Source: Pontibacter beigongshangensis
GTDB taxonomy: Bacteria; Bacteroidota; Bacteroidia; Cytophagales; Hymenobacteraceae
Length of the DNA: 64,000 nt
Direction of reading: 5' to 3'
NCBI RefSeq assembly: GCF_014332515.1
Contig: NZ_VFSD01000028.1
Location: forward strand, 1-64,000
Below are positions 40,986 to 49,322 of the stretch, one piece after another. The position numbers and the translations under genes were made by a program. Below the pieces are notes generated by a model. That model was not told the origin of the DNA, made no database searches, and saw only the letters and a program-made list of their open reading frames with translations. The first letter of the stretch is position 1; every line of letters begins with the position of its first letter.

Positions 40986-42697
40986 GTTTACCCGATTGGC
41001 TGGTCCTGGCGGGTACGCTAGGTTTTATCGTGATTTACGGTATCTGGAAAACGCGCGGCAGCAAAGACATAGAGGGCTACCTGAAAGGCGACAACAGCAT
41101 GAAGTGGTGGACCATCGGCTTGTCTGTAATGGCCACCCAGGCCAGCGCCATCACTTTCCTGTCTACTCCAGGCCAGGCTTATGAAGACGGCATGCGCTTT
41201 GTGCAGTTCTATTTCGGGCTGCCCATTGCCATGGTCATTATCTCTGTCACCATTATCCCCATTTTTTACCGGCTCAAAGTATTCACGGCTTACGAGTACC
41301 TGGAGACCCGCTTCGACTTGAAGACCCGGACCCTAGCCGCGCTCCTGTTCCTGATTCAGCGGGGATTGGCGGCAGGGATCACCATTTATGCCCCTGCCAT
41401 TATCCTTTCTTCTATCCTTGGCTGGAGCCTCACCATCACCAATGTGGTTATTGGCATGGTCGTGATCATCTATACCGTATCGGGAGGAACAAAGGCTGTA
41501 AGCGTTACGCAGAAGCAGCAGATGGCAGTGATGATGGGAGGGATGCTCGTGGCCGGCTTTATGGTGGTGAAGTTCCTGCCTGCCGACGTTTCCTTTGGCG
41601 ATGCCGTGGCAGTGGCAGGTAAGATGGGTAAAATGAACATCGTGGACTTCTCCTTTAACTGGGATGATCGCTATAACTTCTGGTCCGGGATCACGGGGGG
41701 CTTGTTCCTGTCGCTTTCCTATTTCGGAACTGACCAATCGCAGGTATCGCGGTATATCGGGGGGCGCTCTTTGGCGGAGAGTCGGCTGGGCTTGCTGTTT
41801 AATGGCCTGCTCAAAATCCCGATGCAGTTCCTGATTCTGTTTATCGGCGTGATGGTGTTTGTGTTTTACCAGTTTAACCAGGCGCCCGTTTTCTTTAACC
41901 AGGCAACCAAAGCCAGGGCAGAAGCCACCTCATACGGCGGTGAGCTGCAGCAGCTGGAAGAGCAGCACATGGCCATTTCGGTGCAGAAGCAGGCGGCCGT
42001 GCGCGAATTGGTTGGCAACCTGAAAGCAGGAGACGAGGCCCTGGCAGATGCGACCTCCGCCAGGGCACTGGACCTGGAGCAGCAGGCGCGCGAGGTGCGG
42101 ACAGAGGTGAAAAGTGTCATCAAAAAAGCGCTGCCCGATGCCGAAACAAAAGACACGGACTATGTTTTCCTGTCTTTTGTAACCAATTATTTGCCGGTAG
42201 GGCTGGTGGGGCTGCTGTTGGCGGTCATTCTTTCGGCGGCCATGTCGTCTACAGCCTCAGAACTGAATGCGCTGGCTTCCACAACAGTGGTGGATATCTA
42301 CAAGCGCTCTTTCAAGAAGGATGGCGACGGGGCGCATTACCTTTTTTCTTCACGGGTTTTTACCGTTGCCTGGGGCTTAATAGCGATTATGTTCGCTACT
42401 TACGCATCGCTGCTCGATAACCTGATACAGGCGGTAAACATCATCGGCTCGATCTTCTACGGCACCATTCTGGGTGTTTTTCTGGTAGCCTTCTACTTCA
42501 AATACATCAAAGGAAATGCTGTTTTCGTAGCGGCCCTGCTGGCGGAGGCCATTGTGCTTTATTGCTACTACTTCACCGACATTGCCTTTCTGTGGTTCAA
42601 CGTAATCGGGTGCTTCTTTGTGATTTTGTTCGGATTTGTAATTCAGTTTATACTGAACCGGAACAAGCCTGCTTCTTCAGATTTGGAAATGGGATGA
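40982..42697 (+). CDS. Sodium:solute symporter (SSS family)
   Basis: 571 residues, about 13 membrane helices. Typical SSS landmarks: GLSVMATQASAITFLSTPG in TM1-2, YEYLETRF, VSGGTKAVSVTQKQQ, and FGTDQSQVSRYIGGRS, the sodium/substrate region. Residues about 307-392 form a long hydrophilic, helical insertion between two membrane helices. It probably imports a sugar, amino sugar or carboxylate with Na+. Its start overlaps the stop of the 46-aa gene. The preceding PIG-L deacetylase suggests an amino-sugar substrate, but that is only contextual. Confidence 0.92.
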   Translation: MSLPDWLVLAGTLGFIVIYGIWKTRGSKDIEGYLKGDNSMKWWTIGLSVMATQASAITFLSTPGQAYEDGMRFVQFYFGLPIAMVIISVTIIPIFYRLKVFTAYEYLETRFDLKTRTLAALLFLIQRGLAAGITIYAPAIILSSILGWSLTITNVVIGMVVIIYTVSGGTKAVSVTQKQQMAVMMGGMLVAGFMVVKFLPADVSFGDAVAVAGKMGKMNIVDFSFNWDDRYNFWSGITGGLFLSLSYFGTDQSQVSRYIGGRSLAESRLGLLFNGLLKIPMQFLILFIGVMVFVFYQFNQAPVFFNQATKARAEATSYGGELQQLEEQHMAISVQKQAAVRELVGNLKAGDEALADATSARALDLEQQAREVRTEVKSVIKKALPDAETKDTDYVFLSFVTNYLPVGLVGLLLAVILSAAMSSTASELNALASTTVVDIYKRSFKKDGDGAHYLFSSRVFTVAWGLIAIMFATYASLLDNLIQAVNIIGSIFYGTILGVFLVAFYFKYIKGNAVFVAALLAEAIVLYCYYFTDIAFLWFNVIGCFFVILFGFVIQFILNRNKPASSDLEMG

Positions 42698-42790
42698 GGT
42701 AGGTGAAATGTTTTGAGAGGCCTCATGATGTTGGATGGCCCATCCTGAAAATTCCTGGGTTGAGGCCTTATATAAAGATTCAGACAAACA

Positions 42791-42844
42791 AGCAGCAGCA
42801 GGAGCAGCAGTACCTCCGGAGGGGCAAAATCATTCAAATAATTA
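42791..42844 (-). repeat. A-element copy 18
   Basis: AGCAGCAGCAGGAGCAGCAG tail, CCTCCGGAGG perfect core, CATTCAAATAATTAT head complement. It lies 94 bases after the symporter stop with its tail facing it. Another repeat family starts eight bases later. Confidence 0.88.
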
Positions 42845-42851
42845 TACTGTA

Positions 42852-43213
42852 TTGTCATTTCGACGTCAGGAGAAATCCGGCATAAAAAGCAATTCTGATA
42901 CTAACTCGGATTTCTCCTTGCGTACCAATGACAGATTTTGGAACTGGCTCGAAGGAATGCTTTCTCCAGTTTTCGCTGTAGGAGCCTTCTACGTGTTCCG
43001 GTGCCACGCTAGTGGCAGCCCGCAGCGGAGCGAGGGCAGGTTCACGTAGACAGCGACGAAAGCGAAAACGCGGCCATGCGGCCGAGGAGCGCATGAGGCA
43101 GCTATAAAACAGGCGGCAAGAGGGCATCGGATGCACAGTTGCCACGCATAAGTAGCAGAACTGTCATCTTCAACTTCTAACACCTAAAAAGGTGTACGCT
43201 CTCGAAATGACAA
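42852..43213. repeat. Non-coding repeat unit bounded by TTGTCATTTCGA inverted ends
   Basis: TTGTCATTTCGA (42852-42863) and its complement TCGAAATGACAA (43202-43213) bound 362 bases. Inside the left end GGAGAAATCC (42869-42878) pairs with GGATTTCTCC (42908-42917). A related word set, CACCTAAA...CTCTCGAAATGA...GTTGCAA, occurs at 43181-43220 and again at 43327-43369. No gene is visible in 42698-43432. Confidence 0.6.
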
Positions 43214-43369
43214 GTTGCAACTTAAAACAGGTTTACGTGGATCTGGGGATCCTCACCAGATAACTTTCGGATTAAGATCCCCAAAAGAGCGCTTGAGTGA
43301 ACTTTCTTGTCATTCCTGTTTAAAGCACCTAAACAAGGCGTATGCTCTCGAAATGAAACTGTTGCAAGA
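43181..43369 (+). repeat. Direct repeat pair, about 40 bases each
   Basis: 43181-43220 and 43327-43369 share CACCTAAA, AAGG(T/C)GTA(C/T)GCTCTCGAAATGA and GTTGCAA with a few changes. They flank an imperfect inverted repeat around GGGGATC (near 43247) and GATCCCC (near 43276). Confidence 0.5.
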
Positions 43370-43432
43370 TTATCCTAAATCAAGCGGCGCTAACCCGGTG
43401 AATAAGTCTAACATCTACAATCCTACATTTAA

Positions 43433-44368
43433 CTAAGCCTCCGAAGGCCTTGGTTTGCGGCCGGCTACAATATACACCAGGCTGCCTCCTGCCGATATGT
43501 ACTCGCCTTTGAGCAGCTTCTGCTTCAGGGTGATCTTGTTGTAGAGCAGCTTTTGCCAGTAGGCATCGAATTTGTCTTTTTCGCCGCCGCCGGCCATGTA
43601 ATAGTTCAGGTTGTCCTGGTAGTCATAGCCCATCGCATCCGATTCTATCCACTGCAGCATCTGCTCCACGCGCAGCATCTTCTCCTGGGTGTCGTAGGGC
43701 GGAATAATGGCTAAGGCTTTGTCAGAGATCCAGACTTTGGTATCCACCAGGCCTGCTTTCAGGTAGAGGTCCGGAATTACGTCGCCGAGTGAGTTGAAGC
43801 CTTCGCCGAGCTGCTTTTTGCCTTTCTCTATCCGCAGCTTTATTTCCAGTACCTCCAGCGTGCTTTCCACATCAAAATCGGTTTCGCCGTAGCGGTCGAA
43901 CATGAGGTTGGGCACGAGGTTGTTGGGCTCCAGGGCCAGAATCCAGCCGCCCGGTTTGGTGATCCGGATCATCTCCTGGATTACGCGCTGCGGGTTTTTC
44001 ACGTGGATCAGCAGTGTCTGGCAGAGGGTGAGGTCGGAGATGGCATCGGGCAGGGGAATATCGGTGGCGTTGCCGACCTTGAATATATACTCCACATCAT
44101 GCTGCTGGTACATGCTTTTGGCCCGCTGCCGCGCCTCCTCAATGTAGCCCGGCTCATAGTCCACGCCATATACGGTGGCTCCGTTGGGCAGGTAGCGCGA
44201 GAATTTAAAGCCCATCATGCCTTTGCCACAGCCGATATCGACCAGGGTTTGGGTGTAGGGCAGGTGCAGCCGGTTGGCCAGCAGCTCCAGGTAGTCTTCG
44301 TTCCACCAGTATTCCCGGGCCGGGCCCAGGTGTTCTTCAGAATGTTGTTTGTCTTCTTGGTTGTCCAA
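43433..44368 (-). CDS. Class I SAM-dependent methyltransferase
   Basis: 311 residues. Motif I LVDIGCGKG (42-50), acidic strand 2 YGVDYEPGYIEEA, motif for adenine contact GNATDIPLPDAISDL, and post-motif TKPGGWILALEPNN. The C-terminal 130 residues form a helical extension (KTSL-like GKKQLGEGFNSLGDVIPDLYLKAGL) seen in small-molecule or tRNA-modifying members. Substrate unknown. The DUF2911 gene upstream has its own terminator between them. Confidence 0.88.
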   Translation of the reverse strand: MDNQEDKQHSEEHLGPAREYWWNEDYLELLANRLHLPYTQTLVDIGCGKGMMGFKFSRYLPNGATVYGVDYEPGYIEEARQRAKSMYQQHDVEYIFKVGNATDIPLPDAISDLTLCQTLLIHVKNPQRVIQEMIRITKPGGWILALEPNNLVPNLMFDRYGETDFDVESTLEVLEIKLRIEKGKKQLGEGFNSLGDVIPDLYLKAGLVDTKVWISDKALAIIPPYDTQEKMLRVEQMLQWIESDAMGYDYQDNLNYYMAGGGEKDKFDAYWQKLLYNKITLKQKLLKGEYISAGGSLVYIVAGRKPRPSEA

Positions 44369-44389
44369 TTACGTTCGGTTACAGGTTTA

Positions 44390-44421
44390 AAAAAAGAAAG
44401 CCCCTGGCATAGCAGGGGCTT
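44390..44421 (-). terminator. Terminator after the DUF2911 gene
   Basis: AAGCCCCTG and CAGGGGCTT arms around GCATAG (44398-44421), followed on the minus strand by a T-rich run (A-run at 44390-44397). It lies between the DUF2911 stop and the methyltransferase start. Confidence 0.85.
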
Positions 44422-44490
44422 CAAATAAGGTAAGCGTTTATTTACCTGCCATTCTTTTCATAAAATGGAGCTAAATATAGGCTGTTGGTC

Positions 44491-45357
44491 TTACTTCATC
44501 TTCTTCCACTCCGCTATGGATTTTTCGTTCATGCGGATGTAAGCCTGCTCGTTGGCAGCCTTGGCACCGGCCAAAGATTTCTCGGCAGTTTTTACGGCGT
44601 TTTTGTAATCTTTCTGCTGCGCCTGCATGCGGGCCAGGGTGTAAAGCCAGTAAAAGCGGGGATCTTCGGTGGTAGCTTTTTTCATCCACTCGGTTGCCTG
44701 CTTCAGGTCTTTGTTAGTGTCGTAGTAGTAACTGGCGGCGGCAGCGTATACGCCCGGCGCTACGTTGGTGCCGTTCACTACTTTCTCCTGAATCTGGCTC
44801 ATCACTTTGCTGTCTACGTCCGTCTCGATCGTGAACGAAGCCACGGTGTTGCCCCATAGCAACTCTAAGTCGGCTGCGTTGTTCTTGAGGTTGGCGAAGT
44901 TGATGGTGAAGCTCTCCACTTTACGCGGGTTTTTCTCTGCCTTCACTGTAAAACGTGCCTGGTCTTCTTCCTGCTTGTAGTTGGCACCGCCATCGCCCCA
45001 GTGCTTGGTGTTTTTGTGGAGGATGATCGTCCAGACGTTTTCGCCCGGAATGGTGTAGAGCGCGTATTCGCCTGCAGGCACTTTGTTGCCCTGGATCGTT
45101 ACTTCATCGCTGAAGGTAAGCTTGGTGGAGGCGTTGGCTCCCGTGCGCCAGATAGAGCCGTAAGGCGCGATCTCGGCTCCTACTGATCTACCTTTGAGCG
45201 ATGGGCGCGAGTAGTTTACCGTTACATCTGTTAATCCTACTTTCTGAGTTAAAGTAGAAGCAGGGCTGGCGGCCGGCATGGCGATCTGGGCTTGTGCTGC
45301 ACCTGCACCTAGTAAAAGAGCCGCTGATAACGCGAAGCCTATTATTGTTCTTTTCAT
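44491..45357 (-). CDS. DUF2911 domain protein with TPR-like tail
   Basis: 288 residues with signal peptide (MKRTIIGFALSAALLLGAG, cleavage near AQA). Residues about 35-175 are the DUF2911 domain: VTVNYSRPSLKGRSV, YGSIWRTGANASTKLTFS, VPAGEYALYTIPGENVWTIILHKN. The rest (about 195-288) is helical and TPR-like (ATEWMKKATTEDPRFYWLYTLARMQAQQKDYKNAVKTAEKSL). Secreted, widespread in Bacteroidota, biochemical role unknown. Monocistronic. Confidence 0.92.
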   Translation of the reverse strand: MKRTIIGFALSAALLLGAGAAQAQIAMPAASPASTLTQKVGLTDVTVNYSRPSLKGRSVGAEIAPYGSIWRTGANASTKLTFSDEVTIQGNKVPAGEYALYTIPGENVWTIILHKNTKHWGDGGANYKQEEDQARFTVKAEKNPRKVESFTINFANLKNNAADLELLWGNTVASFTIETDVDSKVMSQIQEKVVNGTNVAPGVYAAAASYYYDTNKDLKQATEWMKKATTEDPRFYWLYTLARMQAQQKDYKNAVKTAEKSLAGAKAANEQAYIRMNEKSIAEWKKMK

Positions 45358-45572
45358 AAGGTATTGAGTTGATGGATGTATTTTTCCGGCAGTAATATTA
45401 CAAAAAAGATTGGGCTAAAACCATAGCTGCCACCCAAGGAAACAAGCAGAAATTATGCCCAAACCTCGCCAGATAAGGAATTAACAGTTGTTAAAAGGCT
45501 TCTGACTGCTTTTATCATTCCATCAGGAGGCAACAGGAACAGCTGCCAAAGTGCTATTTTTAGGCTAGACCA

Positions 45573-45628
45573 TCAGCAGCAACAGCGGCGGCAGAGCCTC
45601 CGGAGGGCCTTAACCATTCAAATAATTC
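45573..45628 (-). repeat. A-element copy 19
   Basis: CAGCAGCAACAGCGGCGGCAG tail, CCTCCGGAGGGCC perfect core, ACCATTCAAATAATTC head complement. It lies 25 bases after the ABC transporter's stop, but the head, not the tail, faces that gene: an exception to the orientation rule. Confidence 0.85.
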
Positions 45629-45652
45629 AGACAAATCTGGCCTCTTTAGAGC

Positions 45653-47470
45653 TTAGCTCAATTCAAACTGCAGCCTCAGCAGGTTGGCGTAGATGCCGTT
45701 GTCGTTCATAGACAGGACCTCGTGCGGGCCTTCTTCCACAATCTCGCCTCCGTCTATCACCAGAATCTTGTCTACTTTGCGGATGGTGGCCAAGCGGTGC
45801 GCTATCACGATGGTGGTTCGGTTTTGCATCAGCTCGTCCATGGCCTGCTGCACCAGGTGCTCCGACTCCGAGTCGAGGGAGCTGGTGGCTTCGTCGAGGA
45901 TCAGGATGGCCGGGTTCTTCAGGATGGCGCGGGCAATGGCAATGCGCTGGCGCTGTCCGCCGGATAGTTTGATGCCGCGCTCACCCACCAGCGTCTCCAG
46001 CCCTTCGGGGAAGGATTGGATAAACTCCCAGGCATTGGCTTTTTTGGCGGCCATTATTACCTCAGCTTCTGTGGCGCCTGGTTTACCGTAGGCGATGTTC
46101 TCGCGGATGCTGCCGCCAAACAACAGCACTTCCTGCGGCACAATGCCGATGTTGCCACGCAGCGTGCTCAGGTCCAGGTTCTGGATGTTGTGGCCATCTA
46201 TAGTAATGCCGCCGCTGCGCACATCATAGAAGCGCATCAGCAACTGCACAATGGTAGACTTGCCCGCACCGCTTGGCCCGACCAACGCTATTTTCTCGCC
46301 TGAGCGGATGTTGAGGTTAATATTGCCCAGTACCTGCAGATCAGGGCGGGTGGGGTAGGAGAAGGCCACGTTGTGGTAGCTGATGTCGCCGTGCAGTTTG
46401 GGCACCGGTGCCAGCAAGTTGCGGGTCCGGTTGGTAGGCTCCTCGTTTTCGTTCAGTATTTCCAGAATGCGCTCCGTTGCCCCCAAAGAGGATTGTACTT
46501 TGCCGTACAGGTCGCCCAGGCCGCCTACCGACGCACCGATAAACACGGTGTAAAGGACAAAGGAAATAAGGTCGCCGGGCAGTATCTCGCCGGTGGCCAC
46601 CAGGGTGGCACCGTACCAGATCACCAGAATGATGCCTCCAAACAGGCCGATAATGATGAAAGAGATAAAGGCTCCTCTGAAATAAGAAGCAGACAAGGCT
46701 GTTTTTACGGCTCTGGCCAGCGTGGTTCTGTATCGGTTTACTTCAAATAGCTCGTTGGTGAAGGCTTTTACGGTGTTAATGGCCTGCAGCGTTTCTTCCA
46801 CAATAATGTTGGTCTGGGCCAGCTCGTCCTGCGTCTTTTTAGAAAGGGCTTTTATTTTTTTGCCAAACACAAAGGCCAGCCCCACCAGCACCGGGAAGGT
46901 GGCCAGCATAAACAGCGACAGCTTAATAGAGGTCCACATAATGATGGCAACACCCACGACCAGCGTCATCACCTGCCGGAACAGTTCTGCCAGCGTAATC
47001 GACATGGCGTCCTGCACCTGCGCCACATCGGTGGTGATGCGGCTGGTAATTTCGCCCACGCGCCTTTTCTCGAAAAAAGAGATGGGCAGCAGCATAAATT
47101 TGCTGTAGAGGTCACGACGAATATCGGCTACAGCGTTTTCGCTTACCTGCGCAAAAAAGTACACCCTGAAAAACGAGAAAATGCCCTGGAGCACCATAAT
47201 GCCAAAAAGGCCCAAGGCAATCAGGTTAATGTTCTCGAAGGAAGCGGAGGCATCGCCGGCAGTTGTATCGAAAAGTTTGCCGACCAGGTACGGGAAGCCC
47301 ATAAAGGTGAGGCTGGAGAAGGTGAGGAACACCAGGCCTATAATAAATTTGTACTTATAAGGAAGCACATACCGGAATACCCGGAGACCCTGTTTAAAGC
47401 TTTCTTTGGTTATTGGTTTGCCTTTTTCTCCGTCAGATGCTCTGTTTGGACCAAATCCGCGTTTTGCCAT
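45653..47470 (-). CDS. ABC exporter, MsbA/multidrug type (fused permease-ATPase)
   Basis: 605 residues. Transmembrane domain with six helices (about 30-325), then the nucleotide-binding domain: Walker A GPSGAGKST, Q-loop region GIVPQEVLLFG, signature LSGGQRQRIAIARA, Walker B ILILDEATSS and the H-loop IAHRLATI. It functions as a homodimer in the inner membrane; substrates could be lipid A precursors, phospholipids or drugs. It stands alone, which does not single out a substrate. Confidence 0.93.
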   Translation of the reverse strand: MAKRGFGPNRASDGEKGKPITKESFKQGLRVFRYVLPYKYKFIIGLVFLTFSSLTFMGFPYLVGKLFDTTAGDASASFENINLIALGLFGIMVLQGIFSFFRVYFFAQVSENAVADIRRDLYSKFMLLPISFFEKRRVGEITSRITTDVAQVQDAMSITLAELFRQVMTLVVGVAIIMWTSIKLSLFMLATFPVLVGLAFVFGKKIKALSKKTQDELAQTNIIVEETLQAINTVKAFTNELFEVNRYRTTLARAVKTALSASYFRGAFISFIIIGLFGGIILVIWYGATLVATGEILPGDLISFVLYTVFIGASVGGLGDLYGKVQSSLGATERILEILNENEEPTNRTRNLLAPVPKLHGDISYHNVAFSYPTRPDLQVLGNINLNIRSGEKIALVGPSGAGKSTIVQLLMRFYDVRSGGITIDGHNIQNLDLSTLRGNIGIVPQEVLLFGGSIRENIAYGKPGATEAEVIMAAKKANAWEFIQSFPEGLETLVGERGIKLSGGQRQRIAIARAILKNPAILILDEATSSLDSESEHLVQQAMDELMQNRTTIVIAHRLATIRKVDKILVIDGGEIVEEGPHEVLSMNDNGIYANLLRLQFELS

Positions 47471-47664
47471 TAATAAATGTTATTAGTACTTGTTATCGCT
47501 GCTTCAGCTCGGCGAAACTTCAGCAGCAGAAGTATGTGAATGCTATAACAGCCGAAGCTTCTATAAAATGCCACATTGCCGCAAAATATTTCAAAGGTAA
47601 GAAAACTGCCGGGATTTAGCCGGATATCAGCAGGATATGTTTTGCTCGTGAGCGGACCGGGCGT

Positions 47665-47675
47665 AATTATTCTAA
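47665..47675 (+). repeat. Left fragment of an interrupted A-element (duplicated target)
   Basis: AATTATTCTAA, identical to the start of the A-element head that resumes at 48046. The two halves are separated by the element at 47677-48045. Confidence 0.75.
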
Positions 47676-47676
47676 C

Positions 47677-48045
47677 CCAAGTTGTGCGGTAGAGAGCCTT
47701 TCTGACTTTGTCCCTTTGTCCTCCTGAAAGGATCTTGTGGGCGAAAGCCTAAGGCAATGGCCACTGGCCTGGGGCTAAGTTGGCATAGCCACTTGTTAAG
47801 ACTTGATGGCAAAAGCAGCTTGTTTCATGGCCCGTGTCTTTGTTCTTTTTGTCTTGATACAAAAAGAACCAAAAAAATCAAGACGATTTTGCTTGTCGGG
47901 GGCCCCTTCCCCCACTCGCTGAACGCTCTTTGTAGAGGGCCCCTACCCCCAACAAAAAATCGTCACTCTTTGCACCTGGCAACTGTATCTGACTTGTAGT
48001 TACCCGCCGCACCACATTATTTAGGGCTGCTACCGCACAACTTGG
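47677..48045. mobile_element. MITE-like non-coding element, 369 bp
   Basis: Terminal inverted repeats CCAAGTTGTGCGGTAG (47677-47692) and its exact complement (48030-48045). Flanks share ATTATTCTAA (47666-47675 and 48046-48055), a 10-bp target duplication within an A-element. The interior has no plausible gene. It contains a hairpin TTCTTTTTGT-CTTGAT-ACAAAAAGAA near 47844-47869 and G/C runs GGGGGCCCC and GGGCCCC, often seen in Bacteroidota intergenic repeats. No transposase here, so it would be mobilised in trans. Confidence 0.7.
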
Positions 48046-48080
48046 ATTATTCTAATGAATTTGGACCTCCGGAGCCTTTT
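48046..48080 (+). repeat. A-element copy 21 (right part of interrupted copy)
   Basis: ATTATTCTAATGAATTTGG head, ACCTCCGGAGCC core, short tail. It follows the MITE-like element directly. The bases after it (48085-48150) carry AAGACACAGGACGCAGGAC and AATCTTTCTATTGGACCCC phrases, the latter resembling 62575-62610. Confidence 0.82.
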
Positions 48081-48239
48081 GTAAGACACAGGACGCAGGA
48101 CATAAGACGCAAGACTTTTTTGTCCTAATCTTTCTATTGGACCCCCCACCCCAAGAATTTGCCGGATCAGCGCATATTTGGAAGAAGGGAGTCCTGATGA
48201 TGGTGCCAGAAGATGGATGGCTCCGTTACTCTAAGCCAA

Positions 48240-48295
48240 TCAAACCATTTCCAAATCTTCACATCTCCACATCTCCAAATTAGCCATTAACCCAT
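48240..48295 (+). repeat. CATCTCCA phrase repeat
   Basis: CCATTTCCAAATCTTCACATC, TCCACATCTCCAAATTAGCC and ATTAACCCATTAAAC: the same low-complexity phrases seen before several A-elements, here without one. Confidence 0.5.
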
Positions 48296-48378
48296 TAAAC
48301 TCGGTTATTATACTTTTTTGATCGTATACTTTAGGAGAAGTTCGCAGAAGAAACAGGTATTGTAACGATATAAAGATG

Positions 48379-48714
48379 ATGAAGGTGATATGTAAGAGTT
48401 TGCTGATGACGGTGCTGGCAGGAGCGGTGTCCTGCACCTCCTTATCAGAAGGCGGAAGCCAGGAGCCTTTGCCAAACCCGGATCATAACCGAAGGGTGCA
48501 GCAAGGCACCGGAAACCTGGACCAGGTGCGCAGGCAGATGAATACACAGTCCAGCGAAACGAACCGGAAAATAAACATAGAGGAGCCCACCCACCATGGG
48601 CCAGCTACCACGCCAACCACAGAGCGGTCGCAACGTGTGGAGGGAGCCCCCGTTGATTCTACCAGTCACAGAACGGCCTGGCCGGTGCGGCCACGGGTTA
48701 ATCCGGGAGAGTAA
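48379..48714 (+). CDS. Small lipoprotein of unknown function
   Basis: 111 residues from the ATG at 48379 (an extra Met lies at 48376). Lipobox AVSC (C19) after a hydrophobic segment MKVICKSLLMTVLAGA. The mature part is polar, proline/threonine-rich and probably disordered (QEPLPNPDHNRRVQQGTG, TTPTTERSQRVEG). No domain recognised. The upstream region is AT-rich and promoter-like. Confidence 0.7.
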   Translation: MKVICKSLLMTVLAGAVSCTSLSEGGSQEPLPNPDHNRRVQQGTGNLDQVRRQMNTQSSETNRKINIEEPTHHGPATTPTTERSQRVEGAPVDSTSHRTAWPVRPRVNPGE

Positions 48715-48760
48715 TTGATTAGAAACAGGAGCTAAGCGCGTCGTGCGGTTAGATGGTGTA

Positions 48761-48835
48761 GAGGGCCTTTTTCATTTAAATAATCTGCCGCCGCTGCGGC
48801 ACACAAATTATTTATTGATGATTGAAGTTAGGATA
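48761..48835. repeat. A-element copy 22 with facing half-element
   Basis: GAGGGCCTTTTTCATTTAAATAAT (48761-48784, reverse copy) then hairpin TGCCGC-CGCT-GCGGCA, then AAATTATTTATTG (48825-48837), the head of a forward copy with no core. Same head-to-head plan as 5914-6037. Confidence 0.65.
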
Positions 48836-48904
48836 AAAATAACTCATGCAGGAAAAGTCCCCCTTTGAAGGGGGTAGGGGGATGTTTCACCCACTGCAGG
48901 ACAT

Positions 48905-48963
48905 TAATTATTTAAATAAAAAAGGCCCTCTGCTAATGTCAACTCCTGCTGGTGCTGCTCCTG
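48905..48963 (+). repeat. A-element copy 23
   Basis: TAATTATTTAAATAAAAAAG head, GCCCTCTG degenerate core, AACTCCTGCTGGTGCTGCTCCTG tail. The tail ends two bases from the stop of the acidic 71-aa gene. Confidence 0.82.
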
Positions 48964-48965
48964 TT

Positions 48966-49181
48966 TTACTTATCTTCCTCGCTTACATCCAGCGGCTCCT
49001 CGTCGGGGTGCAGCTCGTCTGGCTCCATGTCTACATACACTTCGTTTTCCGGGGGCGTGGTCTCTGATTCTCGGTCGGCCTCTCTTGGAGCCGGGTCTTT
49101 TTCCACTTTCTGCTGCCGGTCCTTTTCCCCCAGGGTATCGCCCCCGTCTTTTCTGGTCCTTGAATTTTCGGTATTCCTCAT
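48966..49181 (-). CDS. Small acidic protein of unknown function, 71 aa
   Basis: Almost entirely charged: MRNTENSRTRKDGGDTLGEK at the start, then Pro/Glu/Asp-rich PPENEVYVDMEPDELHPDEEPL and a DVSEEDK end. Likely disordered and soluble. It diverges from metG across about 140 bases. The frame is open, uses common codons and stops just before an A-element; it is a plausible small gene, not a certain one. Confidence 0.55.
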   Translation of the reverse strand: MRNTENSRTRKDGGDTLGEKDRQQKVEKDPAPREADRESETTPPENEVYVDMEPDELHPDEEPLDVSEEDK

Positions 49182-49322
49182 CGTATTATTTGCTGTTGAA
49201 AGTATACCTTACGGAAAAACCTTGGCGAAGGCAGCTAAATTCCTGTTTTTATAGCGGCAAGAGCCGCAGGTCTCCACAATGCATTCGGTCTGTATTTGTA
49301 TATTTGCTTTTTTAAGAGAAAC

